Counted from the first letter of the stretch, positions 1 through 11,845 are shown. The stretch: 64,000 bases of DNA from Atopobium minutum (GCA_900105895.1 FNSH01000001.1:248001-312000), one strand, 5' to 3'. Made by a program: numbers and translations. Notes: generated by a model not told the origin, from the letters alone.

Positions 1-392
1 AAATCTGTAACAGCGCCAAAGACCACACGGTCAATAAGGTTACCTATACCGCCGCCACACACCACACCCAGACCAAGAACTACACTCAAAGGGAGGCGTT
101 TATCGAGAAGTACCCACAAATAGGCAGCTATCACGACAGCAAGTGCAAAGAGCACAAACACCCAAGATGCACCTTCTCCAATGCTAAAAGCAGCGCCCTT
201 GTTTTGCACCAGCACTAAACGTATAACGCCTGGCAACAAGGGCTGAGGACCAGCAGCAAGATACTGGCGCATATACGCCTTGCTGAGTTGGTCCAGCGCA
301 ACAACCGCACAGACCACCGCTGTCATAATAAACAGTTTGGTCCGTGCGGTCATTCGTGCACCAGGCGTTGATGTTTTTGTCAATTTACTCAT
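1..392 (-). CDS. lspA: Lipoprotein signal peptidase II (partial, C-terminus beyond window)
   Basis: Integral membrane aspartic protease that removes the signal peptide from prolipoproteins after lipidation. About 130 residues are visible, roughly four fifths of a usual LspA. There is a hydrophobic first helix with the family's D-Q-x-(S/T)-K motif, an NKGAAF segment, and then a glycine-rich stretch leading into GNLIDR with the first catalytic Asp; the second catalytic Asp lies in or just after the final VTD. The ATG overlaps the ileS stop by 8 bases (ATGAGTAA), so the gene is translationally coupled to ileS, a common ileS-lspA arrangement. An internal Met at codon 14 is a less likely start. 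The 3' end lies outside the window. Confidence 0.93.
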   Translation of the reverse strand, partial: MSKLTKTSTPGARMTARTKLFIMTAVVCAVVALDQLSKAYMRQYLAAGPQPLLPGVIRLVLVQNKGAAFSIGEGASWVFVLFALAVVIAAYLWVLLDKRLPLSVVLGLGVVCGGGIGNLIDRVVFGAVTD

Positions 393-3195
393 TCACTGAA
401 GCGATGGTATCGTGGCAGCGGTGGCACAGACCATCCTCACCTACAGTACGCCAATTCCAACAACGGGGACACTTATCGCCGTGCGCTGGAACAACGTCAC
501 AGGTAAGCTCGTCGCCCACATGAATGCATACGTCAGAGCAGACAAACGACTCCGCCAGATCCACCTTATGAGCAACAATCAGATCATACAAATCTTGTGT
601 CAGCGTGAGCTCTGCGCGAGTAGCCTGAGTGGTCTTCTCGGTAATAACACCGGCAGCCAATGCGGCATCATAGGCACGAGTATAACTGCTGCGAGCAGCG
701 CTCACGGCAGCATATACGGGCAAGTATGCTTGGTACTGCTCTTTTGCTAAGGGAGCCTCAAACCAGTCAAGCAGTGCTGCATGGGTCTGGCCGTCACGTA
801 AAGACTCGGGCAAGAAGTCCATAACTTCATCAGTGGTGTATGCCAAGATGGGCTGGAAATCATGAACGAGCATGCCAAGGATATAAGACCAGGTAGTAAG
901 GGCACTCTTACGCTCAAAGGAATCCTTGCCACCACAGTAAGTACGATCCTTAGTGGCATTGAGGTAATCATTGGAAAGCTCGGTGATGATGTAGTCATAC
1001 AGTGTGCGGTATACCACGTTAAAGCGATAATTCTCGTATGCCTCGGACACAATGCTGTGAACTTCACACATACGAGCGAGCGCGAGCTTATCGTTAGGAA
1101 GCAGCTCATCTACGGCAAGGCCATCAGACGCAAGGTCAAACTGACCCTCAAGCTCACCCAGCAAAAAGCGGATGGTGTTGCGAATCTTACGATAGGCATC
1201 GCCTACGTGGGACAGAATGTCATTGTCGCAGGCCACATCCGTAGAGGTATCCACCGAAGCAACCCACAGACGCAAAACATCTGCACCCTGTGTATCACAC
1301 ACCTTGTTGGGGTCAATAACATTGCCCAAAGATTTAGACATCTTGCGACCATTGCCATCCAGGGTAAAGCCCTGAGACACAATGGCCTTGTAAGGAGCTT
1401 TACCATAAGCCCCTACAGAGGTCATAAGGGAACTCATAAACCAACCGCGGTGCTGGTCAGAACCCTCAAGATACATATCTGCTGGGAAGTGCAGGTTCTT
1501 ACGATGCTTGCATACCGCCGTATGGCTCACGCCAGAATCCCACCAGACATCCAAGATGTCAGTGTTGGGCTTAAGGTGGTGGCCTCCACACTGAGGACAG
1601 GTCTGTGCGTCACCCAGATAGCTTGCAGGATCATCGGTAAACCAAGCATCAGAACCCTTTTGACGGAACAGCTCAATGACACGATCAAGCGTTGCATCAT
1701 TTATGACCGTCTCGCCGCAGTCCGCACAGGTATACGCAGGAATTGGTACACCCCAGTTACGCTGGCGAGAAATACACCAGTCTGGGCGACCCTCGACCAT
1801 AGATCCAATGCGATTACGAGAATGTGCAGGATAAAACGTTACGTGAGATAATTCATCCGTTGCCTTTGCACGCAATCCAGTCTTGTCCATAGAGACAAAC
1901 CACTGATCCGTTGCACGGAAGATAACTGGATTTTTACAACGCCAACAGTGAGGATAGCTGTGAGAGATGTCTTCATACATGATAAGAAGCCCATGCTCAT
2001 CCAGCCACTGAATAATAACGGGATTGGCCTCATTGACTTCCATACCGCTAAAGGGGCCGCCGGTACCTAGGCTCTCACCTTTGTAGAAGTAGCCATCATC
2101 GTCCACTGGCATAACAAGCTGGATATCAAAGCGTTGACCAGCGTTATAGTCATCCACACCATGACCAGGAGCGGAGTGAACGACACCCGTACCGTCATCA
2201 AGCGTAACGTAGTCTGCATAGATAAACTTGCCACGGATGCCCTGATCGCCAAAGATGGGTTGCTTGTACTCGTTGCCCGCAAGCTCAACGCCTGTGCGAG
2301 ACCACAGCGTACCGTCCTGGTTGTGAACCAGCTCATAGTTGGTATAGCCAAAGCGCTCAGCGTTTTTAGCAACCAACGCCTCTGCCATAAGTTCAACGCG
2401 TCCATCAACCTTGATGGCAACATAGCTGGCCTCTGGATGAAGGATGACGGCCATGTCGGCAGGCATAGTCCAAGGGGTGGTAGTCCAGATATCTACCCAA
2501 ATAGTGCCAGCATGGGCTTCAAGACCCTCGGGAGTCGTAGTAAGTTCAAAGCGTACAAAGATTGCAGGAGAGATCTCATCACTGTATTCAATCTCTGCCT
2601 CAGAAAGTGCGGTGTGGCAATGGCTGCACCAGTGTACCGGCTTACTCCCCCGATATACAGCTCCATTATCAAAAATGGCCTTAAAGATCTCTATGTCAGT
2701 AGCATCATAGTCATGCACATAAGTGAGATAAGGATTGTCCCACTCGCCCAAAACGCCTAGACGCTTAAATCCTTGGCGCTGGGTATCTACCTGCTCCACC
2801 GCCATTTTACGGCACAGCTCACGGATCTTCTCGACAGGAAGCTCGTTGAACTTGGCAGTACCAAGCATCTCTTCAACCTTATGCTCAATGGGCTGACCAT
2901 GGCAGTCCCAACCAGGAACATACGGCGTTTGGTAACCGCGCATAGACCAATAGCGATTGATGATGTCCTTAGAAATCTTGTTCTGAGCATGACCAAGGTG
3001 AATTGGACCATTTGCATAAGGAGGGCCATCATGAAGAACAAACTTTTCGTGTCCTTCATTCTTTTTGAGCAATTGCTCATACACACCCTCTTCATCCCAA
3101 GCACGACGGCGCTCAGGCTCACGAGAAGCCAAGCTTGCACGCATAGGAAAACCAGTGTTTGGAAGATTCATTGTCTTCTTATACTCGTTTGCCAC
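385..3195 (-). CDS. ileS: Isoleucyl-tRNA synthetase
   Basis: Class I aminoacyl-tRNA synthetase that charges tRNA-Ile in the cytosol; 936 residues, normal for a bacterial type IleRS. Visible motifs are the HxGH signature at about residues 66-69, the CP1 editing domain in the middle, the KMSKS loop at about 618-622, and a C-terminal zinc finger with Cys909, Cys912, Cys924 and Cys927. The start is GTG, with an AAGGGG ribosome binding site seven bases upstream. It is followed directly by overlapping lspA. A perfect 11-bp hairpin lies about 30 bases upstream of the start (separate entry); no T-box leader is recognisable. Confidence 0.97.
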   Translation of the reverse strand: MANEYKKTMNLPNTGFPMRASLASREPERRRAWDEEGVYEQLLKKNEGHEKFVLHDGPPYANGPIHLGHAQNKISKDIINRYWSMRGYQTPYVPGWDCHGQPIEHKVEEMLGTAKFNELPVEKIRELCRKMAVEQVDTQRQGFKRLGVLGEWDNPYLTYVHDYDATDIEIFKAIFDNGAVYRGSKPVHWCSHCHTALSEAEIEYSDEISPAIFVRFELTTTPEGLEAHAGTIWVDIWTTTPWTMPADMAVILHPEASYVAIKVDGRVELMAEALVAKNAERFGYTNYELVHNQDGTLWSRTGVELAGNEYKQPIFGDQGIRGKFIYADYVTLDDGTGVVHSAPGHGVDDYNAGQRFDIQLVMPVDDDGYFYKGESLGTGGPFSGMEVNEANPVIIQWLDEHGLLIMYEDISHSYPHCWRCKNPVIFRATDQWFVSMDKTGLRAKATDELSHVTFYPAHSRNRIGSMVEGRPDWCISRQRNWGVPIPAYTCADCGETVINDATLDRVIELFRQKGSDAWFTDDPASYLGDAQTCPQCGGHHLKPNTDILDVWWDSGVSHTAVCKHRKNLHFPADMYLEGSDQHRGWFMSSLMTSVGAYGKAPYKAIVSQGFTLDGNGRKMSKSLGNVIDPNKVCDTQGADVLRLWVASVDTSTDVACDNDILSHVGDAYRKIRNTIRFLLGELEGQFDLASDGLAVDELLPNDKLALARMCEVHSIVSEAYENYRFNVVYRTLYDYIITELSNDYLNATKDRTYCGGKDSFERKSALTTWSYILGMLVHDFQPILAYTTDEVMDFLPESLRDGQTHAALLDWFEAPLAKEQYQAYLPVYAAVSAARSSYTRAYDAALAAGVITEKTTQATRAELTLTQDLYDLIVAHKVDLAESFVCSDVCIHVGDELTCDVVPAHGDKCPRCWNWRTVGEDGLCHRCHDTIASVNE

Positions 3196-3220
3196 TCAAG
3201 TACCCCTTTTCGTACCGCGT

Positions 3221-3252
3221 AAAAGAAGAACCTGCACCACACAGGTTCTTCT
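3221..3252 (-). terminator. Rho-independent terminator-like hairpin before ileS
   Basis: Perfect 11-bp inverted repeat (AGAAGAACCTG at 3224-3234 and its complement at 3242-3252, 7-base loop) followed on the minus strand by TTTT. It lies about 50 bases after the stop of the upstream membrane protein and about 30 bases before the ileS GTG. It can be read as the terminator of the upstream gene. Almost no room remains for a promoter between it and ileS, so it may instead act as an attenuator or partial terminator in the ileS leader. Confidence 0.75.
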
Positions 3253-3301
3253 GGTATGCACATGAATGCATAGATATAAATAGCAATGATAGCATGCTTG
3301 T

Positions 3302-5119
3302 TTAGTGAGCAGACTCAGGACTTTGTGAGCTATAAGACCACACAAACAAGTCTCCATGAGTCTGGGTTCCAGAGCCAAGATTTTCCACCTTATGGGCTAC
3401 AACCTGCTTGCCGGAATGCTCTTGTAAATAGGTGGTAAACAGCTGAGCCTGCTCTTCAGAACCCACAATCTGGAAGGTATCCGAATCCAAAAAGTGTAAA
3501 TACAACCCATCAAGCGGGACACCCTGACGAGCAAGCAGCTCATCCCAAGTACCCGTGTATTGCTCGTATCCAGCAATAGGCAAGATGTTGTTGGGAAACT
3601 CCCATTTTTCAATCTGTACCACATCCATATTAAGGATGACGCCTTGGTTGTGAGCAAATACGATCACTTTAGAAGGATTATTAGCTACGTAGCGCGTGGC
3701 ATTTTTACTCACCTCTACCGACAACGAGCGCTGATTGGGCTGCGCATAGACACGCTCAACAAACCCAGCAATTCCTACGAGTGCGAGAATTGCTATGCAC
3801 ACCACAGCCCAAACACGAGCACCAAAGGCGCTGACCGCATTTGAACTGTCAGCCGTATTAGAAGTGTCAGTCGTGCTCGAAGCGTTAGCTGTATCTGAAT
3901 GCATATATGAAAGTACTACCAAGGCAAAAAGGGCAACTATAAATGCGGGAAGTATGACTTGCATTTTTGGACGGGCTCGCAAGAAAAGAAGCAGAAATTC
4001 AAGCAACAGCATACTGGGCACGCCAGCAGCTAAGAGACGAGCAGAGCGTGTGCGTATACGGCACAGCCAAACCACCATTGCTGCAAGAAATGCTATCAAG
4101 ACCACTAAGCCAAACACAAAGACAGAAAACGCCTTACGAGCTAAAAGTGCAGAAATAAAAATGCCGACCCCATATTTTTGCACCTGCTCGCTCAGCATAT
4201 GGAGCGTATCAAAACTAAAGGTGGAGGTATCAGCAAACAAAAACTCATAGATCATGTTTACATCATTTTGAGAAACGGTAGGTTCAAGCTTCTGTACCGT
4301 CTGAGAACTGAGTGGTGGGTAGTCTGCGATGGACCGCGCAGTTGTGGACATTTGATTGTACTGAGTCCAGCCAGAAGTATGGTCTTTGGAATACAGCCCA
4401 CTTGCAGCAGGAATGACCAGCATAAGGACTACCACAAGGACCATAACCATACTTTTTGCATTGCGGTTGCAGCACAAACACCACAGTAAAAAGGGCACAA
4501 GCAACAAAACGGCTGCCACGGCTGATTCCAAACGAAGCCCGGCTCCGGCAAAAATAAGCACATAGCCCACAACATCAGAAAGCGTAATCCAGGTTGCCGG
4601 TTTCTTAAAAGCGCCGCGCACCAACAACAAACTGATGCCTGCGCCAACGCTCAGGAATGCAACTGCCGTATAGGTAAAATAAATACAACTTATAATCTCT
4701 CCTACCACTAAGGCAACCATAAGTAGTACCTTAATCTGGAGAGGAGACGAGCGCTTAAGTGTCAGATAATACAGTGTTGTAAATGCAGCTACGATAAGCC
4801 CGCACAACGAGGTTAAAAACCAAGGGATAGCAGGGACTATTTGATATAAACCATATATTGGTGCAGAAAACGTAATTGATGAGTACGGCATAAGGCCATG
4901 AGAGTCACCCATAAATGCACCGCGCGCATATAAAGCCTGTACAAAGTCATCGGGGGTTGCATACTTGGGCATCTGCACCATAAAGATAAGGAACAAAATA
5001 CCCAATGCTCCTATAAGCGAAATCCCCAATATGCCAGCGCTAAAATCTGAGGATTGAGCGCTGTTTGTCTCACACTGATCATCCAAGGTTGTTGGTGATG
5101 CCATATGGCGTATAACCAT
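3302..5119 (-). CDS. Polytopic membrane protein, possible GT-C-type glycosyltransferase
   Basis: Not assigned to a family. The 605-residue protein has about ten hydrophobic segments. The first (about residues 29-49) is followed by a short loop containing PDDF; acidic residues in the first external loop are typical of GT-C glycosyltransferases. A Ser/Thr/Asn-rich linker separates the later helices, and a soluble C-terminal domain of about 125 residues follows the last helix. The start at 5119 is chosen because AAGGAGGA lies just upstream; a longer frame back to 5179 has no such site. It lies upstream of ileS on the same strand, separated by a hairpin. A lipid-linked sugar transferase for wall glycopolymers is a guess; a different membrane role is possible. 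Confidence 0.6.
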   Translation of the reverse strand: MVIRHMASPTTLDDQCETNSAQSSDFSAGILGISLIGALGILFLIFMVQMPKYATPDDFVQALYARGAFMGDSHGLMPYSSITFSAPIYGLYQIVPAIPWFLTSLCGLIVAAFTTLYYLTLKRSSPLQIKVLLMVALVVGEIISCIYFTYTAVAFLSVGAGISLLLVRGAFKKPATWITLSDVVGYVLIFAGAGLRLESAVAAVLLLVPFLLWCLCCNRNAKSMVMVLVVVLMLVIPAASGLYSKDHTSGWTQYNQMSTTARSIADYPPLSSQTVQKLEPTVSQNDVNMIYEFLFADTSTFSFDTLHMLSEQVQKYGVGIFISALLARKAFSVFVFGLVVLIAFLAAMVVWLCRIRTRSARLLAAGVPSMLLLEFLLLFLRARPKMQVILPAFIVALFALVVLSYMHSDTANASSTTDTSNTADSSNAVSAFGARVWAVVCIAILALVGIAGFVERVYAQPNQRSLSVEVSKNATRYVANNPSKVIVFAHNQGVILNMDVVQIEKWEFPNNILPIAGYEQYTGTWDELLARQGVPLDGLYLHFLDSDTFQIVGSEEQAQLFTTYLQEHSGKQVVAHKVENLGSGTQTHGDLFVWSYSSQSPESAH

Positions 5120-5390
5120 ACTTCCTCCTTGCGGCAATAAACCGTATAGTTTTGTACATAAACCCTTGTACGCAAACATGTGTACTCAAGTGTACTTAAA
5201 CACTTTTTGAGCCGTGAACATACCTCTTATTGTCTACGACTCTCTAGTACATTTAAATATTTTTTTCAGAAAATTATTTTATGAATAATACGTCGGGGAT
5301 TCATGAATATATTTTGTCCATCATACGCCTACCTAAGCCTTAGCCCCGCCCGACGGCACCGCCCGTACAATCAAAGCAAGGTACGCCATA
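5120..5390. other. Divergent intergenic region
   Basis: AT-rich region between the membrane protein (minus) and fbp (plus), so it should hold promoters for both. It contains long A/T runs around 5255-5285 but no convincing -35/-10 pair was picked out, and no RNA gene or small ORF with a ribosome binding site was seen. Confidence 0.4.
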
Positions 5391-7334
5391 GTGATGCATA
5401 AAAACCAGCTATTTGTAGCCACTACCAAAGGGAGCAGTGCTGTGCAGCACCAAAGAGCAGAACAGTATTACGATAAAAAGTACCTCAACCTCCTTTCTGA
5501 ACAATTTCCCACGTCACAAGCCGTGTATACCGAAATCATCAATCTGCAAGCCATTCTCAATCTGCCTAAGGCAACCGAGCACTTTATGAGTGATGTACAC
5601 GGAGAAGCGGAGGCCTTCGAGCACATCCTCAACAACTGCTCAGGCGTTATCCGCGAGCGCGTCCGAGCCATTTTTAGACATGAGCTCACGGCCACAGAAC
5701 AAGACGATCTTTGTACCCTGATTTACTACCCGCGTGAAAAACTCTCGTTTATGGACGAGAAGGACAACGAGTGGTATTACAACACGCTGCTGCAGCTCGT
5801 CCGCATTGCTCGGCATCTTTCCAGCATTTACACTCGCTCCAAGGTGCGCAAGGCGCTCCCACAACCCTATGCGTATATCATTGATGAGCTTTTGCGTGCC
5901 TCTTCCATTGGGGAGGAGAGCCGCCATGACTACCATGTACACATCATAGAATCCATCATTGCCACCGGCTCTGCCAATGACTTTATCGTCTCTTTGTCCG
6001 CGCTCATTAAACGCCTGGCCGTGGACCATCTGCACATCGTCGGTGACCTCTTTGACCGCGGTGCGCATGCCGACAAAATCATCGATCGTTTGATGTCCTA
6101 CCATTCCCTGGACATCCAATGGGGCAACCATGACATCTGCTGGATGGGAGCAGCCGCAGGCTCTGATGCCTGTATTGCTTCGGTTGTGCGCAACAACATC
6201 CGCTACAACTCCTACGAACTTCTCGAGCGTTCCTACGGAATTTCTCTGCGTGAGCTCGCGCTATTTGCCGAGAAAACCTATCGAGCAGATGACGTTATTA
6301 CTCCCATCAATAAGGCCATTGCCGTCATGCTCTTTAAACTGGAAGGTCAGCTCATTAAGCGCAGTCCGGACTTTGCTATGACAGACCGCCTCTTCTTGGA
6401 CAAGATGGACCTTACAGCTGGTACTGTACAGGTTGGTGGCAAAACCTATGACCTTATCACCACGGACTTCCCCACTATAGACCCCACAGACCCCTACGCT
6501 TTGTGTGCAGAAGAGCGTGACATTATGCAGGGCTTGCGTAAGTCCTTTAGAGAGTCAGAGCGCCTGCAAAAGCACATCAACTTTTTGTACGAACATGGCT
6601 CGCTGTACTTAACCTACAACAACAACCTGCTGCTTCATGGCTGCATCCCGCTGCACCTGTATGGCAGCTTTAGGCCGGTTACCTGTGCGGGCAGACACTA
6701 TGCCGGCAAGGAATACCTGGACTTTTGCGATCGTATTGCACGACGCGCATGGCATGAGCATGATCAGGCTGCACTGGACTGGATGTGGTATTTGTGGTGC
6801 GGCAAGTACTCCCCTCTCTCCGGCCGTGTCGTAAAAACCTTCGAGCGAAGTTTTATTGCCGATAAAAGCTCTTGGGTAGAGCCCCAAGATGCCTATTACA
6901 ATCTGACCGAATCCTCTCATGTATGTGAGCGCATATTGGCAGAATTTGGCCTGGTTGGCCCCCATTGTCACATCATTAATGGACACACCCCGGTAAAGAC
7001 CATTAAGGGCGAGAAGCCCCTTCGCGCGCAGGGAAAACTGCTTGTTATTGATGGTGGTTTCTGCAAGGCCTACCACGCCAAAACGGGCATTGCTGGCTAC
7101 ACCCTTATTGCAAGTGCCTATGGCATGCGCATAAAGGCTCACCGCCCCTTCCAAGGCGTTACCTATGCACTGGTAAACAACGCGGATATTGAGTCGGACG
7201 ATGATAGCTTTGAGCGAGAAGAAAAACTTCTCAAGATTGCCAATACCGATATTGGCGCTTCCATTGCCACACGCATTGAAGCACTTGAAGCGCTGTTGTT
7301 TGCCTATCGTATGGGAGAAATTGCAGAGCACTAA
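5391..7334 (+). CDS. fbp: Fructose-1,6-bisphosphatase class III
   Basis: Gluconeogenic enzyme that hydrolyses fructose 1,6-bisphosphate to fructose 6-phosphate. This is the long manganese-type enzyme known from Firmicutes, about 640 residues, unrelated to class I and II; here it has 647. It carries calcineurin-like phosphoesterase metal motifs: SDVHGE near residues 66-71, GDLFDRG near 216-222, GNHD near 245-248, and NGHTP in the C-terminal part. The track start is GTG at 5391 with ATG as the next codon (5394); both have only a weak AAGG upstream, so either may be used. A second, non-homologous FBPase (glpX, class II) lies at 32.7 kb. Confidence 0.93.
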   Translation: MMHKNQLFVATTKGSSAVQHQRAEQYYDKKYLNLLSEQFPTSQAVYTEIINLQAILNLPKATEHFMSDVHGEAEAFEHILNNCSGVIRERVRAIFRHELTATEQDDLCTLIYYPREKLSFMDEKDNEWYYNTLLQLVRIARHLSSIYTRSKVRKALPQPYAYIIDELLRASSIGEESRHDYHVHIIESIIATGSANDFIVSLSALIKRLAVDHLHIVGDLFDRGAHADKIIDRLMSYHSLDIQWGNHDICWMGAAAGSDACIASVVRNNIRYNSYELLERSYGISLRELALFAEKTYRADDVITPINKAIAVMLFKLEGQLIKRSPDFAMTDRLFLDKMDLTAGTVQVGGKTYDLITTDFPTIDPTDPYALCAEERDIMQGLRKSFRESERLQKHINFLYEHGSLYLTYNNNLLLHGCIPLHLYGSFRPVTCAGRHYAGKEYLDFCDRIARRAWHEHDQAALDWMWYLWCGKYSPLSGRVVKTFERSFIADKSSWVEPQDAYYNLTESSHVCERILAEFGLVGPHCHIINGHTPVKTIKGEKPLRAQGKLLVIDGGFCKAYHAKTGIAGYTLIASAYGMRIKAHRPFQGVTYALVNNADIESDDDSFEREEKLLKIANTDIGASIATRIEALEALLFAYRMGEIAEH

Positions 7335-7445
7335 GCGCAAAGCTCACCGTGCATACATAATCAAAATGTGTACGTATGAACTACCATGCTAAGGGGTATT
7401 TTCCTATCATTGTTGCTGCTCATGCTCTAAGAGAGGAAGTACCTA

Positions 7446-9353
7446 ATGGAAATGAACAAGCGCAAAAAGCATCAATCGATGTTGTTGTATGCGCTTCTGG
7501 CAGCGGCTGTAATTTTTGCTCTCAATTCTGCGTTTTCCAGCATGCGCTCGGGCAACGCTATCCAGACAAGTTACAGCGAGTTTTCTACCATGCTTAACAA
7601 TGGGAGCGTTACCTCGGTAAAGCTCAACACCAATTCTGGTGAGCTGTTTTACACCGCTTCCAAAGATAATAAGGAACAGGACTTTGTAACCACACAGTTC
7701 CCTGGCGATACCTCATTGGTAGAAACCCTTAACCGGAAGGGCGTCAAGTATTCTGCCACCACGCAAACCAATGATTCCCAAACGCTTATCATCTACTACC
7801 TTGTTACCACCATCCTGCCTCTCATTCTTATGATTGCTGCAGGTATTTGGCTTAATCGTAAGCTCAAAAAGGCAATGGGTGGAGATAACTCCATGACCTT
7901 TGGCGGCAATCCCTTTGGAGGCGGCCCCTTTGGCGGCGGTTTGGGTAAATCTGGTGCCAAGGTGGTTAATGGCGAGGAAACCGGAGTTACGTTTAAAGAT
8001 GTTGCTGGCCAAGATGAGGCCAAGGAATCGCTTGCGGAGATCGTAAGCTTCCTGGAAAACCCTGGTAAATATTCTGCTATTGGCGCAAAGCTTCCCCACG
8101 GTGCTTTGTTGGTAGGCCCTCCAGGAACGGGCAAAACCCTGCTTGCTAAAGCGGTTGCGGGCGAGGCAAACGTTCCGTTCTTTTCCATCTCTGGCTCTGA
8201 ATTTGTGGAGATGTTTGTTGGACGCGGTGCCGCTAAGGTCCGTGACCTCTTTAAACAGGCCAATGAAAAGGCTCCCTGCATCGTCTTTATCGATGAGGTA
8301 GACACCATTGGTAAGCGTCGTGACGCCGGTCTTTCCACCAACGACGAGCGCGAGCAAACCCTCAACCAGCTCCTTACCGAGATGGATGGCTTTGACAATC
8401 ACAAGGGCATTGTTGTGCTTGCGGCAACCAACAGGCCAGACTCCCTCGATCCCGCCCTGTTGCGTCCTGGACGTTTTGATCGCCGTATTCCGGTAGAGCT
8501 CCCTGACCTTGCGGGTCGTATTTCCATCCTTACGCTGCACTCCAACGATGTAAAGATGGAGCCCGGCATAGACCTTGATGTTATTGCTCGTTCAACCCCT
8601 GGTGCTTCGGGTGCAGACCTTGCTAATATCATCAACGAGGCAGCCCTGCGCGCGGTTCGTATGGGTCGTATTCGCGTAACCCAAGAGGATGTCCAGGAAT
8701 CCGTAGAAGTGGTCATTGCTGGCGAGAAGCGCAAATCCACCGTACTCTCCGAACATGAAAAGCAAATTGTTGCCTATCATGAGATTGGTCACGCAATTGT
8801 TGCGGCGTCTCAAAAGGGTACCGCTCCCGTGCAGAAGATTACGATTGTTCCTCGTACCTCTGGTGCTCTTGGCTACACCATGCAGGTAGAAGAGGATGAA
8901 AAATTCCTCACTACCCGCGAGGAAGCCGAGAATAAAATTGCCGTTTTGTGTGGCGGTCGTGCAGCAGAGGAGCTCATCTTTAACGAAATTACTACAGGGG
9001 CTTCTAACGACATCGAAAAGGCCACGCAAATTGCCCGCAACATGATTACCCAGTATGGTATGTCTGATAAGTTTGGCATGGTCGCCCTTGGTCAGGTGCG
9101 CAATCGCTACCTTGGTGGCGGCGCAGAGCTCAACTGCTCTGAAGGCACCGCACAACAGATTGACGAAGAGGTTATTCGTCTTGTCGAGAAGGGCCACCAG
9201 GCAGCAAAGGATGCCCTTACCGCCAACCGCTTTAAGCTCCATGAGCTTGCACGCTATCTTCAAAAGAAGGAAACCATCACCGGTGAAGAGTTCATGCGCA
9301 TCTTTGAGCGCGAAGATGGCTTTGCTCCGGTAGGTTCTGCCTACGAAAAGTAA
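7446..9353 (+). CDS. ftsH: ATP-dependent zinc metalloprotease FtsH
   Basis: Membrane-anchored AAA+ protease that degrades misfolded membrane proteins and short-lived regulators; it works as a hexamer facing the cytosol. Order in the 635 residues: first membrane helix (about 12-32), small extracytoplasmic domain, second helix (about 112-132), a glycine/phenylalanine-rich linker, Walker A GPPGTGKT (224-231), Walker B with IDEVD, the second region of homology with arginine fingers, and the zinc site HEIGH with His445, Glu446 and His449. The usual motif is HEAGH; Ile in the third position still fits HExxH. The C-terminus is short. AGAGGAAG precedes the ATG. Transcription probably ends at the hairpin at 9387. 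Confidence 0.97.
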   Translation: MEMNKRKKHQSMLLYALLAAAVIFALNSAFSSMRSGNAIQTSYSEFSTMLNNGSVTSVKLNTNSGELFYTASKDNKEQDFVTTQFPGDTSLVETLNRKGVKYSATTQTNDSQTLIIYYLVTTILPLILMIAAGIWLNRKLKKAMGGDNSMTFGGNPFGGGPFGGGLGKSGAKVVNGEETGVTFKDVAGQDEAKESLAEIVSFLENPGKYSAIGAKLPHGALLVGPPGTGKTLLAKAVAGEANVPFFSISGSEFVEMFVGRGAAKVRDLFKQANEKAPCIVFIDEVDTIGKRRDAGLSTNDEREQTLNQLLTEMDGFDNHKGIVVLAATNRPDSLDPALLRPGRFDRRIPVELPDLAGRISILTLHSNDVKMEPGIDLDVIARSTPGASGADLANIINEAALRAVRMGRIRVTQEDVQESVEVVIAGEKRKSTVLSEHEKQIVAYHEIGHAIVAASQKGTAPVQKITIVPRTSGALGYTMQVEEDEKFLTTREEAENKIAVLCGGRAAEELIFNEITTGASNDIEKATQIARNMITQYGMSDKFGMVALGQVRNRYLGGGAELNCSEGTAQQIDEEVIRLVEKGHQAAKDALTANRFKLHELARYLQKKETITGEEFMRIFEREDGFAPVGSAYEK

Positions 9354-9386
9354 CCATACGTTCTATTTACAAGAACTAAGACCAAA

Positions 9387-9430
9387 GCGCGTAGGACTTC
9401 CGATCAAGGACGTCCTACGCGCAAATTTTT
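9387..9430 (+). terminator. Terminator after ftsH
   Basis: Perfect 11-bp stem (GCGCGTAGGAC at 9387-9397 with its complement at 9412-9422, 14-base loop) followed by AAATTTTT. It lies 33 bases after the ftsH stop and separates it from the convergent glucosidase gene. Confidence 0.85.
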
Positions 9431-9500
9431 GTCTTAGCACAGCCAGTACCATAGCGTTTTATAGCGCTATTAAGATTCTAAGATCAGCCGAGATCGTGGT

Positions 9501-10940
<1,440 letters not shown>

Positions 10941-11032
10941 CTATCCTTTCTATCTGCCTTACAAGTCCTGCATAAAATACGCCAGCATAACAAGGTAGTC
11001 CTTGCTTGAGTGTGCATAGCTTGCCCTACGGG

Positions 11033-11845
11033 TTAGCGACAGAGCTCCCAAAAGGCCACAGCAGATGCTGCGGCAACATTTAAAGAATCAACCGCATGCG
11101 CCATAGGAATACGCACTACTACATCACAGCCCTCGATAACGCTATGGGTTAAGCCATCCCCTTCCGTACCAAAAAACAAGGCGAGACGCTCATGCTTTTT
11201 GAGGCTAGGATCATCCAAGCTGCAGGCATCATCAGATAATGCGAGAGCTGCACAGGTAAAGCCTGCGTCATGCAGCTGTGCTATGCCTTCTGTTGGCCAG
11301 CTACCCTCAAAACGAGCATGAGGAATCAAAAAGACATTACCCATGGACACGCGAATTGATCGACGAGAAAATGGATCGGCACAATCGGGAGATAACACAA
11401 CAGCATCCACATTGAGTGCTGCAGCAGATCTAAAAAGCGCGCCCACGTTGGTGGCATCTACTATCCCCTCCAGCACCGCTACACGCCGAGCATGCTGCAA
11501 GACCTCTGTGAGCTCTGCCTGGACAGGCCTTTTCATAGCAGCAAACCTACCACGGGTGACCTTATAGCCCACAAGCTCACTTGTAAGCGCATGAGGCATA
11601 ACAAATATAGGCACTTCGGGATCAAGCGTAGCTAACACATCGTTCATAGCTGCAAGCTTCTTCTCGTCCAGCAACAGAGAAAGAGGCTCTAGCTTATGAG
11701 CAAGAGCGACCCTGATTGCAATTTCTGACTCAACGATCATAATGCCACGCTTGGGATCCAGAGCATTTCTGAGTTGATGCTGCGTAAGCTTGGTATATAC
11801 CTCAAGGCGTGGGTCATCTAAATTTTGAACTCGTATAATTGGCAT
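11033..11845 (-). CDS. SpoU/TrmH-family RNA 2'-O-methyltransferase
   Basis: SPOUT-fold RNA ribose methyltransferase. The 270 residues show all three family motifs: NVGALFRSAAAL (motif 1), FFGTEGDGL (motif 2) and RIPMAHAVDSLNVAAA (motif 3), the last two forming the knotted SAM site. The N-terminal part (about 100 residues) resembles the substrate-binding domain of tRNA/rRNA methyltransferases. I chose ATG at 11845, beginning MPIIRVQN, with AAGAAAGAG upstream. A longer frame reaches 12181 but would overlap the start of the divergent transpeptidase gene and has low-complexity sequence. The target nucleotide cannot be told from sequence. Confidence 0.88.
   Translation of the reverse strand: MPIIRVQNLDDPRLEVYTKLTQHQLRNALDPKRGIMIVESEIAIRVALAHKLEPLSLLLDEKKLAAMNDVLATLDPEVPIFVMPHALTSELVGYKVTRGRFAAMKRPVQAELTEVLQHARRVAVLEGIVDATNVGALFRSAAALNVDAVVLSPDCADPFSRRSIRVSMGNVFLIPHARFEGSWPTEGIAQLHDAGFTCAALALSDDACSLDDPSLKKHERLALFFGTEGDGLTHSVIEGCDVVVRIPMAHAVDSLNVAAASAVAFWELCR

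Noticed and set aside
3196..3301. T-box or Ile-rich leader peptide before ileS
   Set aside because: One frame contains a cluster of Ile codons, but it has no start codon before them, and the leader is too short for a T-box and lacks its conserved antiterminator sequence.
7713..9263. Long antisense frames opposite ftsH
   Set aside because: They mirror the well-supported ftsH coding sequence, have no ribosome binding sites and no recognisable domains.
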